From Arctopsyche grandis (taxonomy: Eukaryota > Arthropoda > Insecta > Trichoptera > Hydropsychidae): a stretch of DNA of 64,000 bases. Below the pieces are notes generated by a model. The model was not told where the DNA came from. It searched no databases and saw only the letters and a list, made by a program, of their open reading frames with translations. The stretch spans positions 19,739,501 to 19,803,500 of the forward strand of contig NC_135359.1 in NCBI RefSeq assembly GCF_051622035.1, written 5' to 3'. Shown piece after piece: positions 52,371 to 64,000 of the stretch (position 1 is the first letter of the stretch; each line of letters opens with the position of its first letter). A program made the translations under genes and the position numbers.

Positions 52371-54297
52371 ATGGTGTCCAAGGCAGTGGGCGTGAGCGCG
52401 AGCGCCCTTTCAGTGGCCGTGGTGGTGCTGGCGTGGTGGTTTCGCTCTCCGAACGATGAGATGCTGAGAATCGCGGCCGTGTCGGCCGGTCTTAGCGCTC
52501 TCGAAACGCCGGCGACTTCGGAGACTCTTCAGCAGATGTCACCTGAAGATGTGCAGCCGCGACCGCGACCGCGACCGCGTGTCGCCGTAGCCTACGGGGC
52601 GTGTCAAGACCTCTTTGCTGAGGCGCTGCCCCTCCTCGACCATGAATCTCTCGATGGAGAACCCCAACATTTCGACACCATATCCTCGACCACTGAATTG
52701 CTCAAGAGTTTCGCTCATTATTTTCGACACGGCGCTGCCGCAGAGTACGATCATATATTATACTAAATTTTTATATTGTTGGCGATATCTATTTTACAAT
52801 TTTATTCATGTAGCACTTGAATAATATATACTTTTGAATTTAATTTCTTAAATTAACGTTTTTGAAAAAAAAAAAACAGCATGTTTTAATCAATGTCAGT
52901 CAAAGTCAACGTATATTTAATTTCTTGTATAAATACGTGTACATATGTGCTATACAAACGTGATAATAAATTATTTTTAGTAAAACTCTTGCATAATGTT
53001 TGCATTGCACATACAACGCTTGTTTGAATAACATGATTGCACAAATATTAGTGCTTTTTTTATTTTTAATGTTTTATTGTTGCAGACGATTCGTATCTAA
53101 CTCGACACTTTTCGACGAACTCGTATCTGTTGCTGAGAGTCATCCTTCTGCAAGATGGGTGATTGGTGGGAATGCTCCCATAATGGCTTCCCGATTCCAC
53201 GCAGAAGGCTGCGAGGTTTTATTAGCTTCAAGAATGACTCCTAGATTACAAAATACCCTACCTAAAGATATTAAAACTGTCGGGGGAGATTTATCAGGCA
53301 AAGACGACATACATTTAATCTTGGAGTATAAAGCTGACGCTCAATGGGGTCCCTATACAACCCCTAGAGCTAACAGATACATATTACATCACGATATTAA
53401 TAATCCCATGGTGAGCTCACTGGAACTGCTCGATGAACATTTACATGATTTTGACGCCAATCTGCTCGTTGTGAGTGGTATTCAGATGATGGATAGTCAT
53501 CCGTTTCCTCCCGGTAGGTTATAGGAAAATATTAAATAATATACATACATATGATAATGACAATCCAGGTTCATGTTTGATGAATTTTGTTCGCTTTAGG
53601 TGTACGTGAAGGTCGACTAGGGAAAATCAAAGAACAAATGCTATCTCAAAAGGCATCTACATTGATTCATTTTGAAATGGCGAGCTATGTTGAAACAAAA
53701 TTAGTACTCAATCTAGCTTCTTACATAATTCCATATTCTGACTCTTTAGGAATGAATGAACAAGAGTTGGCAAATTTACTTCACACCCTGGAACATGGGA
53801 CTGTAACTATAGTCGCTGACTCTAATCCCAGAGTGGCAACTGCTCTGGACCAAATGAGACATATTTTTAAACTAATTCGAAGAAGTAACGCTAAAATATC
53901 TAACAGTCGTGATCTTTCTCGAATCCATGTACATACTTTGGCATATCAAGCCATATTGACTGTGAAAGGTTCCGCATGGAAACAAACTAAAGCAGCCGCC
54001 GCTAAAGCGTCACTCACTGCTCATAGACATGTTTGTGGAGTTAAAACTGTTACACCTTCACAGGTACGACTTGTGATGGATGATAGCTTTTCAACATCTA
54101 CACATAAGAGCGATGCTGAGAGGGTTAACCTAAATCCGGATAATCCTGTGTCTTGCTGGGATGAGCAAATTAACACCGATGGAAAATTAATTGACATAGA
54201 AATATGCGTGGCTCCAGTATTAGTTTGTATAAATGCGCAACAAACTTGTGGTGCTGGAGATAATATTTCTGCTGCTGGATTATCGTTGCAAATTTAA
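52371..54297 (+). CDS. ADPGK: ADP-dependent glucokinase
   Basis: ADPGK phosphorylates glucose using ADP, in the endoplasmic reticulum lumen in animals. Three exons, 52371-52744, 53086-53513 and 53600-54297, total 1,500 nt (499 residues; human 497). ATG at 52371 starts a hydrophobic signal or anchor segment (SASALSVAVVVLAWWF). Exon 1 then has a short (Pro-Arg) run from a CCGCGA repeat, followed by RVAVAYGACQDL. The exon 1-2 join gives GAAAERFVSN. Exon 2 has WVIGGNAPIMASRF, LILEYKADAQWG and ANRYILHHDIN. Exon 3 has FEMASYVETKLV, LGMNEQELANLL, RIHVHTLAYQAIL, PVLVCINAQQTCGAGDNISA (the aspartate of GAGD is the catalytic base of this kinase fold) and ends near the usual C-terminus. Order, length and motifs all agree with the family. 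Confidence 0.95.
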
Positions 54298-55815
54298 ATT
54301 AAATTATTTTTCTATGCAGTTTTTAATTGTGGTTTACAGGTTTGAAATTATATTAAAAATATGTATACATATTTACGTTATATTTATGTACATATGTTAC
54401 ATCCAATTCGTGAAATTGCAAAACAATTATTTTATGAACAAAGCAACAAGCTTGCATTTGAATATTTTTTTCCACTTTCATGAAATGAGCAATTTTACGA
54501 ATTGGATATAAAATATACAATTTTTTTTTCTCTTACTAATTTTTTTTATGAAATGATCAAAAAATCACTATTTTAAGAAATTAATAATGGTTTTTAGTAA
54601 CACTGACTTAAATTTGTTATTTGAATATTTGCATTTATTTTTACAATATTTAGTCATTGTAATTTTTTTTTTAAATTTAATATAAAATTTAGTCATAATA
54701 ATAGACTGAAAAAATAATCATAATTGTAGTTCCATAGTATCATTTAAATTTAAGCAATATCTGTGCTTAATTTGTTAAATAATAATTGATATTTGATAAT
54801 TTATGTACTACAGATAAATACATAAAATATTAATACTTTTACCACACACATACAATTAATATTTTTAAATTTATTTTTCCTGATATACATATGTATGTAT
54901 ATCAAAGCAATTAAAGTTATTTTAAATGATTATTAAAAAATATATTGCACTTAATATATGTACATACTAAATGATTTAACATGTAGATACTAATAATTTC
55001 CAATATTTTTCAATTCCATTTTTTTGTGATTAAATACATTCCTTGACTCGAAGACTAGCGCAAAATGTTTTTTATTAGATTTATACTTAATATTGTTAAT
55101 ATTGATATTTTTACGAACAGATCTTTAATTTATTATAAATTAGGACGAGTACGTTTTGTCTATTCAAAAATGTGCCTGAAAATTTTCACTCATGTTAATA
55201 TTATAAATGTAATTTACCTTATTTAAGAAAACAGAATCAAAATATAAAATAAATGTTGTTTGTTAAGTTATTGAACACAGTATAGAACAAATTTTAAACA
55301 TCTAAGTGTATTAACTAATAATTTACAAGGCTTTATTATAATATTCTCATTCAAAATTACATTAAATTTATTTAAAAATGTAATACTTATGCAAATATTC
55401 CCATTTATGACAACTTTTTTAAGTTTCAAACATTTTTGCAATATATCCAATTTTAAGTTCATGTTAAAAAATACACTTTAATATATCCTACTTTCATCAC
55501 GTGAAATAATTGTATCTTGTGTATTTTCCACATTTGTTGTAAAGTTTTTTGCAAAATAATTTTATCGTCAACATTTTATATTGTGAGTGTTTCAATTTTG
55601 CCAAAATAAAAGATATTTTTTAATAAAACGTTTATTTATTAGTCATACTTACATATTATTATATTATTAACACTAATACCTATATACATTTATAGACATG
55701 GGTTTATAATATTAAAATGTCTACTTTAAAATGGATTTAAAATGTATGGTATAAAATCTAGACTTGATACGTACATATTTGACTTATACTATTAGTTTAT
55801 AATTAATTAAAATTA
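54298..55815. other. Intergenic sequence between convergent ADPGK and C1D
   Basis: A 1.5-kb AT-rich stretch holding the two 3' ends. No gene or recognised repeat is supported. Confidence 0.4.
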
Positions 55816-56331
55816 TTAGTCGCTAGTAAATTTAATTTTTTTGTTTGGCGATTGAGTGTCTTGATCTTTCTTGTTTTTTGGCTGCCATAATCCGCTACGT
55901 ATGAACCTTTCCGCTACTTTCTTGTTCAGAACAGGGCGATTTCTCTTGTCTAAAATGGCCTGCTTTCTCTGCATAAGTTCCCGCACCTTTTGTAGGTGTT
56001 GTTTGACAGGGTGGGTAGTTGGGTCTTGTCCTTCTAATTTGAGTTTCGCCCAGAATAAGGAGTTGATTGCATAGAGCAAAAAGAGATCTCTATCTGCTGC
56101 AGCGGTCGGATCAAGTTCTTCGTCGCCTAACAATGTCTGCAAACCTGGTGGTGCATCTAGGTGCTCTGAAAGTTGTTTCAATGCTGTCTCTAAAGCCGTA
56201 GCACCGGCAACGAATTCCACGTCTGAGGACACATCGTCAAACGGCAATTGTTCGGAATCTGGCTCTGATTCACTGGACTCTGATTCCACTTCGATTACAT
56301 CACACTTATTTTCCTTCATTTTCTGTGCCAT
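55816..56331 (-). CDS. C1D: C1D, nuclear exosome cofactor (Sas10/Utp3/C1D family)
   Basis: C1D (yeast Rrp47/Lrp1) binds the exosome nuclease Rrp6 and helps process structured RNAs such as 5.8S rRNA in the nucleus. A single exon of 171 residues (human 141). An acidic N-terminal lead (VESESSESEPDSEQLPFDD) is followed by the helical C1D domain at about residues 40-130, with the signature LLYAINSLFWAKLKLEGQDP, THPVKQHLQKVRELMQR and a C-terminal RFIRSGLWQPK. The tail ends in a basic stretch (NKKIKFTSD). It is divergent to DCTN1 across 533 bases, suggesting a shared promoter region. Confidence 0.9.
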   Translation of the reverse strand: MAQKMKENKCDVIEVESESSESEPDSEQLPFDDVSSDVEFVAGATALETALKQLSEHLDAPPGLQTLLGDEELDPTAAADRDLFLLYAINSLFWAKLKLEGQDPTTHPVKQHLQKVRELMQRKQAILDKRNRPVLNKKVAERFIRSGLWQPKNKKDQDTQSPNKKIKFTSD

Positions 56332-56864
56332 GTGATCGAATGTGAGTGCAATTGCCGTGAAACGTCAAATCAACGTGACCTAACCTCTATTGATTTGTTT
56401 GACATTTGCGTCGACCATTGTTGGCCGTAGCACCAATTTTTATCATGCCATAAATATTAGAAAATAATATTTTTATGCATCTTAAATAAATAAATTTCAG
56501 CAGTAAATAAATGTAGATGTGTCACAAAAACTGCTTAAAAAAGTAATCGAAACAAATTAATGGAGTCAATGGAGTCGATTATGATCACTAGAAAATACAT
56601 TTATTGACGTTTACGCCTGTTCGCGAAACAAGCGTGTTCACGAACCCGTATTGCTCACCGTGTCGGTTTTATGACATTTAACGTCTGTCACACCTTTGCA
56701 CTGAATATCACAATTTTTGGATGCCAAACGCAAACCTTTAATGTAAGCAGTGCTTTAGTCTTTCGATACACTTCATAAAACAAATTCATGATATTTTTAA
56801 TAATATTTGCGCAATTAGTAAATTGACATATTTTAGTTGACTCAGTTTCAAAAGGCAACTAAAA
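56332..56864. promoter_or_regulatory. Intergenic region shared by divergent C1D and DCTN1
   Basis: Both genes start outward from this 533-bp stretch. I see no strong TATA box. The C1D-proximal half is moderately GC-richer than its surroundings. The promoter role is inferred from gene arrangement only. Confidence 0.4.
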
Positions 56865-59800
56865 ATGTCGGCTACGGACAGACCTTTGAGAGTTGGACAG
56901 CGAGTGAAGGTGGCCGGTAAAGATGTGAAAGGTACCGTATCATATTTTGGTTATCCTACGTTCGCCACCGGGAAATGGGTCGGAGTTATCCTCGATGAAC
57001 CCAAAGGCAAGAATAACGGCACAATCCGAGGACATGCATATTTCGCGGTTAGTCTGATCGATGTATTCAGCATTTCTAGGATGTTGAGTTTTCACCTAAT
57101 TTGTAATATATTTGTAGTGTGAAGAAAACTATGGTATGTTTGTCAGAACATCTCAGTTAGTCATGTTGGATGAAGATGGAAATCCCCTCGAGATGACTGC
57201 GACGACTCCCGAAGAAGTCAAAGGATCACGGTCCAGACTCAGCAGGTTTGTTTGATTTTTAATTTATAGTGATTTAATGAGTGTGATTTTTCTGTATATT
57301 GAATAATGATATAATTTATGATAATCTTATAAGGGAGTCTTCAAATTGTAATATTTTACTTAAAAAAATCAGTTTTAGGACTGACTTATTTAGTTTAAAC
57401 ATATTGAATTATTATATTAACAAAATTTTTAATATTTATTAGTTTATTTTATTGCATTTTTTGTGTGTGTACTTTAATTGTATTTCATTATTGGTTATTT
57501 ATTCTTTCTTTAAATGTTTGTTTTTTAATTGCACGCCTAGCACTAAATCAACAACTGGCACCAGCACTACAAAAATAACTATTTCTTTAGTTAAACGTAC
57601 ACTTTTAAATAAATTCAACAATAAATCCACCCACAATGTAAATGAACTGTCACTTACTAAAAATTTCTCAAATAGCCATACAAAATCCCATGAAAATAAT
57701 AAATTACGATCAAACCATCAGCAAATTAACAATAGACTACTACCTTTACAAGTAGCCAAATGTTTAAATTTCAAAAGTCAAAAATCTATAGTCAATACCA
57801 TTGTTTCTAAAAATGACAGTTTACATTTCATTAATCCTCATCTGAATATACTTAGTAATCATGTCAATTCTAAAACGAATAGCAATCATACAATATCAAA
57901 TCAAATCGCGAAATCAAAATGTGCTAATAATAACAAATTACACGGTGCTACAAAACAGCTTTCAGTATCCATTTTGTACAAAAAGCAAGTATCATATTTT
58001 ATTTTAATTATATAATACATATTATGTGAGCTATCATAATAAATATTTCATTGTGTAACTTTCATGCATATAAATGTATCTTTTATTCTATTATTTAGTA
58101 TATAACATGTAACTGTTTTCTAATCTAGAATAGCACTGATACTTTACTATAGTAAATATTATTATTTTTTCTTCATTATGTATTTCCTTAGCACGCTGTT
58201 TTTATCTTATGCTTTTATAGCTATTTATTTTGTTCTGTGTTAGTATTGGAAATTTTTAATAGTCACCATATGTGAACTGTGTGTTTAGATGATTTTTAAC
58301 ATGTCCCAATTTTTATTTTTTTCCTAATCTTCCTCTCGGAGCAGTATTACTCCGGCTCAAAGATCTAGACCCACGACGTAAGTAGATCCATAGTGTTATA
58401 GTAAGTAGATAATCAATTATTTATTATTACATCATCATCTAATACACAATGAATAATGGCTCAAACTAAATGCAAAATATTTAATCAGTGCTATCCTTTT
58501 TAATTTAATTTAGATAATATTATGTTGAAAGTTCGTATTTAACATTTAAACTAAGAATTCGAGGATTATGTTATTATATCATAGTATTAATATGAAATTA
58601 TTATATTTAATACGAAAATATACACAATATGTAACCATTTATTAATATTGTATTCAATTTATGCTGCTTTGTGTAAAATGTGGATTGATTATTAAGTGTA
58701 AGAAGGAAAACTTCACCAGCAAAATCGCCTAAACCGTTAACTTTATCGGTGTCGAGGTAATTCACACTAAATATATTAAATAAAAATGAAATAATTGTTA
58801 TTAATATATGTATGTGTAAGTAAATTTTATATTTTTAAATTAGAATAAAAGTATTACAATATTTTAAATTTGAATTAACTTAACCGCTTTCTAAAATCTT
58901 CCATAATTTTTACTCATCAGTAATTTTACCATGAATTTTACTTCAGCTCTCGTCACTCGTTGGCTGGCTCTCGTCAATCATTATCGAACATGTCCGTGCA
59001 GTCTCCAAACGAAAGGGCATCCACCCCAGACTCGACGATTAAAAGAGCTTCTTTTGTTGAAGTTATTAAAACTTATTTTAATTATTGCTATATATAAATG
59101 TTTGACGTTAATCTAAAACTAGAGTGTTTTATCGTAGACTAACTTCGTCGAAACGCTCAATCCTCAATTCACACCAGGCCAAAGTATAACTTCGCCGATT
59201 AATCAACTCAATGTTCAACCTATGGGTCCATCGGCAGAAGAAAAACTTGCATATTTGCAAAGTCAACAAGAGGTTTAAACCATTTGTTTTTATACTTTTT
59301 TAGCATATATATGTAATAAGATTTATTATATATTCATCTACATATGTATATTGCAGATTGTTAATCTCAAAGCACAAGTGGAAGACTTGACTGAAAAATT
59401 AGATACATTGAGAGTGAAACGATTGGAAGAACGAGAGAAATTGAAGGAGTTGGAGCGATTAAGAATGCAGCTGGATCAAATGACTGAATTCAAGTCAAGA
59501 ATCATGGAATCTCAAGCTTCTCTGCAACGAGATGTACAAAGGGCTAAACAAGAAGTAGGTATATTTGTTTATATAATGTGATTGTATGCTTTATATACTC
59601 ATGTGAATTTATAATCAGGCTCGTGAAGCTATTGCGGCTCGCGATGTTCACGCTGAAGAAATGGCTGAATTATCTGAAACGGTCGAAATGGCTACTCTCG
59701 ATCGTGAGATGGCCGAAGAAAAAGCAGAGACTTTGCAAATGGAGCTGGATGCTTCCAGAGAGAGACTGGAAGAGGCTTTGTTGGACTTGCAGCTTTTGCG

Positions 59801-62800
59801 TGCTGAATTAGACGGAGGCACTGCTGGTATGATTTCTCGGCAGTAGGTCATTTTGATGAAATTTTATGTATTGTAAATTAAATGTTTCTGTATTTCAGGT
59901 ATGAAAGAGAGTAGCGGTGGAACGTCAACCTATGAATTGAAACAATTAGAACAACAAAATGCTAGATTGCGGGACACTCTCGTACGTCTGCGCGATCTTT
60001 CCGCACATGAAAAACATCACATGCAAAAGATGCAGAAGGTATTTTTCTCAATTATCGATATTTTATTCTTATCGTGGTTATACAGCTTATAGTCTTTTTT
60101 GCGGTTATAATCATTATTTTCATTTGAAAATGAATTATTTTTATAGGGTAGTAACAGCAAAGTTGTCAAAAAGGTTTGTTATTCGGCGATTTTAAAGTCT
60201 TGGTTTTAAAATCCATGCATAACGTTTGTTTCCATGTCTTTTAATCGTGTATTATCTTCATTAAATTTAACCCATTGTACATATGATGACTCAAATTGTT
60301 TAAAATGTTTTTAGTATTTGAATCTTGAAAATGTTTGAATGCATGATGTTTCTTCATTCATGGAATTTTGAATATGATTGTTTGCCAAATATAAAATTTC
60401 GTTTTCCTTGGTCACATTCCCATTATTAGTATCCTGTTTATTCTGGTATTATTATCATTATTGAATGATAAAATATTTTTTCAGGATTTGGATCAAAAGC
60501 GTTCTGAAATAGCCGAGTTGGGTCGTACTAAAGAGAAGCTCAGTTCCAGAGTTGAAGAATTGGAAACCCAAATTGCAGACCTTCAGGAACAGGTGACAAT
60601 CATTTATATACTAGTTTTCCCCTTTATTAACTCATATGTATCTACATGTATGCATGAAATTATTCATAAATTGTCTACAAAAGGTGTATAGAAGTACGCT
60701 TAAATCACGAGCAAAAAAAAAATATGTACATATATGTAAACTTGCACAATACAATCATAAAATTACGTTATACATACATGTCTTCTAATCGATATTGATG
60801 TGAGTAAAATTTAAAAAGCGGTTAACTTTAATTAAATCCTCGAAATTCCAATTTTCTATTTGCAAAAAATAATCTTATTTTCACTTTATTTTATTCTTTT
60901 TTTCTCGCGAATTGGAGATTCGAGAAAATGATGTAAGTTCTTCGTTTTTTATTATTAAAAAAATCCTTTATATTTCATTTATTTTAACAAATTCTAGTGG
61001 TTTTAATTTCTGCTTCGTCTCGTTTCTACTTATGATTGTTCGCTTGAATAATGCATCCCCAATGAGTGTGCTAATAATCGTACTTACATCCTTGTGGCAT
61101 TGTTGTAATACGCTCTATTGGATCTCAACAATAAATCTGATTGTTTGTTTGTTTACTTTTCAGGTTGATGCTGCACTGGGTGCCGAAGAAATGGTGGAAC
61201 AATTAGGCGAAAAAAAAATGGCTCTAGAAGATGAAGTAATTGATTGCTTAGTTCGTTTGATAGATTTTTGCTTTTTATACACACCATAACAACATATTTA
61301 ACAATATTGACAGGTAATACAGCTGAAGGAGGAAGTATCTGAATTGGAAGCTCTTCAAGAAGTTCACGAACAATTAGTTGAATCAAATCACGAATTGGAG
61401 ATGGATTTGCGTGAGGAACTAGAAATGGCTCATGCATCTACAAGAGAGGTTAGATACCATATTTTCCTCTATATTTAAAGACGGCAAGCTTTGTCTCGTC
61501 ACTTTTTCCTTTTGGTAAATATTTACTAGTTTTCATAGCATATTTTCCATGGAGATGTTGTCTGGTAGTTTCCTCTTTATCTTTTTCAGCGGTTGCAATG
61601 AAAGTAGAAAATATTAATCAAAATGAGTGAAGCTTATTTTCATTTCATGAATAGAATCAATACTAATTTAGTTTTTTAAATCTAAATTCTCAACAGGCGA
61701 TCCGAGAACGGGAGGCGGCCTTAGAAAACATATTCGATAAAGACCTGACCATTTCAAAATTCAGAGAGCTCGTGCAGCGCCTCAACGAACAGTGCACTGA
61801 TTACAGGAATCGACTGAATGAAAAAGACAATAAAACAGGTATGAACGGCACCAAAATTGTGTACGTTTGTAATTTGTTGGATTTTACTTCACATTTGTTT
61901 TTGTAGGAGGCGTTGAAGTTCGAACGGTGACCGAACAACAACTGGAGCTGGTGAACCAAGCTGGTGGACGTGCTGGAACGAAAGCTGTGGATCTTCAATT
62001 GCGTGCCCTTCAATTGCGTCAGGCAGCCGAGCATGCAGCTATGCTGCAAGCGTACATGCCAGATCATCTGATGCTACGAGGAGGTATTATTATATCATTT
62101 TTAATGTATATTTAAATCTTTCGATGTTACTTATCGTGTTTTTAACTATTTCAGGGGATCATGACGCTATTCTTACTCTTCTATTATTGCCAAGAATGAT
62201 TTGCAAAGCCGATATACTGCTCAGTCAAATTAGAGATAAGTCAGTGTTTGAATTGTATTTTTACTTAATTTTGTTATTTGTAAGGTTTATATTTAATGTT
62301 GTAAATTTCAGGTTTCCTACCGTTTTACATGTGGACAGAGAGCAACTTGTTAAATCTCATGCTGCTGTACAATACAGTTACAGATGCAAAATGCAACATC
62401 ATCTTCATATGTTGCTTGTAAGGTTTTTGGTTTTTTTGTATCATAATTGCTTTATCGAGTACATATTAAATTCTCAATTTAATTTCAGACTATTCTGCAA
62501 CAATATGCCCAAGGAATTGCAACATGCACCCCAGATATTTTGCTTAAAGTAGCCGGTGCCCTTCCTGAACTATCACTACAGGAACGACCATTAGATGCTG
62601 CATTGGAACTCCTCAAAACAGATCGTCTGGATGAAAATTGTTCCACAGAAGGTATAATCCCACACGATTTTACTCATACATACATACATATTTACCTATA
62701 TATATTTGGTTATAATTATTTTCATTACAGGCTTAGAGAAAAGCTATATGTACTTCATGACGATGCTTCCGATTCTACTTGGATGTGGTGGACCTGGAGC

Positions 62801-64000
62801 CACCGGTTCAAGACCAGCTGAAGCTCAAGCGATGCGCGCTTGGTGTGCCGCCATATCTTCAAGCATGGATGGCTTAGCAAATGATGCAAACATGCTACGT
62901 GCTTTAATACAAGTATACTATATTAGAAATACTATTTTTTTTAACGATGTTTCATCCCAATGCTGATGCATTATATTGAATTCAATTTTTCAGTCTGGAG
63001 AAGAATCTCAAGAGTTGAACCAGCTTGTAGAATTCCTCACTAGTACCGCTGAAGTCGTTTTACAACAGCTCAAATCCATAAGGAGGCGTCTTCCAACCGA
63101 TCCTAATATTTCCAACCTCGGCTTAGATCCGGAGGTATTAAAATTTTATATTTTTTTCTCTCGTGCATTTAAATTGTTTGTTATATTTTGTTTGTTATTT
63201 ACAGTGGTGGGAGAGATCTGGAGCTATTACTCAACGTGAAGCTGCTAGGGCTGCAAGCTGCTCAGCAGCAGGAGCTCGTGCTTCAGCGGCTGCAGCAGCT
63301 TTGTGCGATCCAGCCAATCCGTCGATAGTCGATTTACGTAAACTATGGGCTCAATCTAGTGACAAACATTATCAACAGGTATTTATATTAAATATATAAA
63401 TGATTAAATTATTGTCTTGGATTTTATTCATAATTTATATTGTAGGATGATCTCGGACCTTTACAATCAATGAAAAAGTCCCTTCAGACCGTCTGCGCTG
63501 AAGTAGCCGCTTTGGCCCAATTCACACAACAGCAAGAGTATCAAATCAACAGCACGCTTAAGCAAGAGACTGTAGTATGTATTTTTGTTTGTACTAAAAT
63601 AGTTAAATATATGTAAAATATTTAAAAATGTGTATTTTGTTACAGCGAACTTCACCTATTATGGAACGAGCTCAATTGGTGAAGAAACAATTGGAAGAAA
63701 CAAAAACTCTTACACTAAAATTGGAAAACAAAGAAGCCGATCTTCGAGAAATCAAGAAACTATTAAAGGTTTAATTTTTTTTATTTAGATATTTCTTTTA
63801 CGTTTTATTAAGTGTATGTTTGATTAATTTCGTGGTACTTTTGAACAGGCAAAACAAGATGAAATATCTGAAATGCAGATTCGTAAAGAGTTGGCTGAAA
63901 AGAAATTGAGTAGTGCAACTCGTGATCAGGAGTTACACGTAGAAAAATTATCTAGGAAGTTGGAAGATGCCCAAAATCAATTGAAGAGGTTTGTTTATAT
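56865..64000 (+). CDS. DCTN1: Dynactin subunit 1 (p150 Glued), 3' end beyond the window
   Basis: p150 links dynein to microtubules and cargo. Constitutive exons: 56865-57047, 57118-57245, 58947-59061, 59138-59272, 59357-59554, 59619-59826, 59899-60038, 60485-60592, 61164-61235, 61314-61448, 61697-61838, 61907-62083, 62155-62239, 62312-62417, 62489-62651, 62731-62912, 62994-63134, 63205-63378, 63446-63574, 63646-63768, 63849-63988 (2,984 nt, about 994 codons). The CAP-Gly domain is at residues 8-75 ([25 protein letters not shown] where most relatives have GKNDG). A Ser/Pro-rich linker and the first coiled coil follow ([51 protein letters not shown]). The dynactin domain then begins ([20 protein letters not shown]). 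The second coiled coil starts at the right edge. Four or five extra in-frame exons listed separately are probably alternative. Confidence 0.97.
57541..57984 (+). CDS. Candidate long cassette exon of DCTN1
   Basis: Between the CAP-Gly exons and the first Ser-rich exon the sequence is open for about 148 codons in AT-rich DNA. The acceptor CACGCCTAG enters in phase 2, the phase in which the preceding exon leaves. Frame: [20 protein letters not shown] and onward, basic and rich in Ser, Thr, Asn, Lys and His, ending SVSILYK. Two exits are possible: AA|GCAAGT at 57984, a GC donor that keeps phase 2, or CAA|GTATCA at 57988, phase 0, compatible with the 59138 exon. The position corresponds to the basic, alternatively spliced microtubule-binding region of vertebrate p150. 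No homologue is recognised. Confidence 0.45.
58345..58377 (+). CDS. DCTN1 candidate alternative microexon (33 nt)
   Basis: Acceptor GGAGCAG and donor GTAAGTAG flank 33 bases read in phase 2 as [10 protein letters not shown]. It adds basic/proline residues to the linker after CAP-Gly. The length is a multiple of three, so it can be skipped. Confidence 0.6.
58706..58756 (+). CDS. DCTN1 candidate alternative microexon (51 nt)
   Basis: The acceptor AAGAAG and donor GTAATT flank 51 bases in phase 2, encoding [16 protein letters not shown]. The SPAKSPKP run resembles a phosphorylatable microtubule-binding linker. The length is a multiple of three. Confidence 0.55.
60147..60173 (+). CDS. DCTN1 candidate 27-nt microexon in coiled coil 1
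   Basis: TTTTTATAG acceptor and GTTTGT donor bracket 27 bases in phase 0, encoding GSNSKVVKK. The flanking exons already join in register (KMQK to DLDQKRSE), as in the human protein, so this nine-residue insert is probably optional. Confidence 0.55.
60918..60932 (+). CDS. DCTN1 candidate 15-nt microexon
   Basis: A TTTTTTTCTCGCGAATTGGAG acceptor region of Y-rich sequence and a strong GTAAGT donor bracket 15 bases encoding IREND. Without it the neighbouring exons give [12 protein letters not shown] exactly as in human p150. Confidence 0.35.

Overview
The window is AT-rich, intron-bearing animal DNA, almost certainly from an insect. The evidence is a ZAD-type C2H2 zinc-finger gene (an arthropod family), methuselah-like receptor ectodomains, small spliced genes with GT-AG introns, and many tRNA-derived SINEs and short DNA transposons. 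I cannot fix the order from sequence alone; ZAD and methuselah-like genes are commonest in holometabolous insects. All exon structures below were read by eye. In each multi-exon model the exon lengths and splice phases add up to an open frame.

Layout. 1-1020: GC-rich minisatellite running into a Helitron-like 3' end. 3.6-16.2 kb (minus strand): two methuselah-like (Mth) receptor modules, each with an ectodomain plus TM1-TM2 and each stopping at a phase-1 splice donor, with no TM3-TM7 exons visible. The space between is full of repeats. 16.2-25 kb: gene-poor, with hAT-type MITEs (one nested in another), an RTE LINE tail and a perfect 38-bp inverted-repeat element. 24.96-34.75 kb (minus): complete rictor (TORC2 subunit) in 22 coding exons, with SINEs and a Merlin-derived foldback in its introns. 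35-36.5 kb: a Helitron-type terminus and a fossil inverted pair of LTR-like sequences. 36.9-37.7 kb (plus): ZMAT2/Snu23. 38.6-39.6 kb: Merlin-type transposon remnant. 40.1-40.65 kb (plus): a small secreted protein with an acidic segment and a cationic amphipathic tail. 40.8-45.2 kb (minus): an SNAPC2-like gene, an unrecognised 75-residue gene and EEF1AKMT2. 46.96-50.37 kb (minus): ZAD protein with 13 zinc fingers. 52.4-54.3 kb (plus): ADP-dependent glucokinase. 55.8-56.3 kb (minus): C1D. 56.87 kb to the right edge (plus): dynactin p150 (DCTN1/Glued), still incomplete at 64,000.

The genes are mostly housekeeping and do not form a pathway: TOR signalling (rictor), splicing (ZMAT2), snRNA transcription (SNAPC2), exosome-linked RNA processing (C1D), eEF1A methylation, sugar phosphorylation (ADPGK) and dynein transport (DCTN1). 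The most unusual points are the two Mth modules without a visible membrane core, the secreted peptide-like gene, a roughly 148-codon open cassette exon and several microexons in dynactin, a GC-AG intron inside a zinc finger, and a SINE family with a conserved 3' hairpin.
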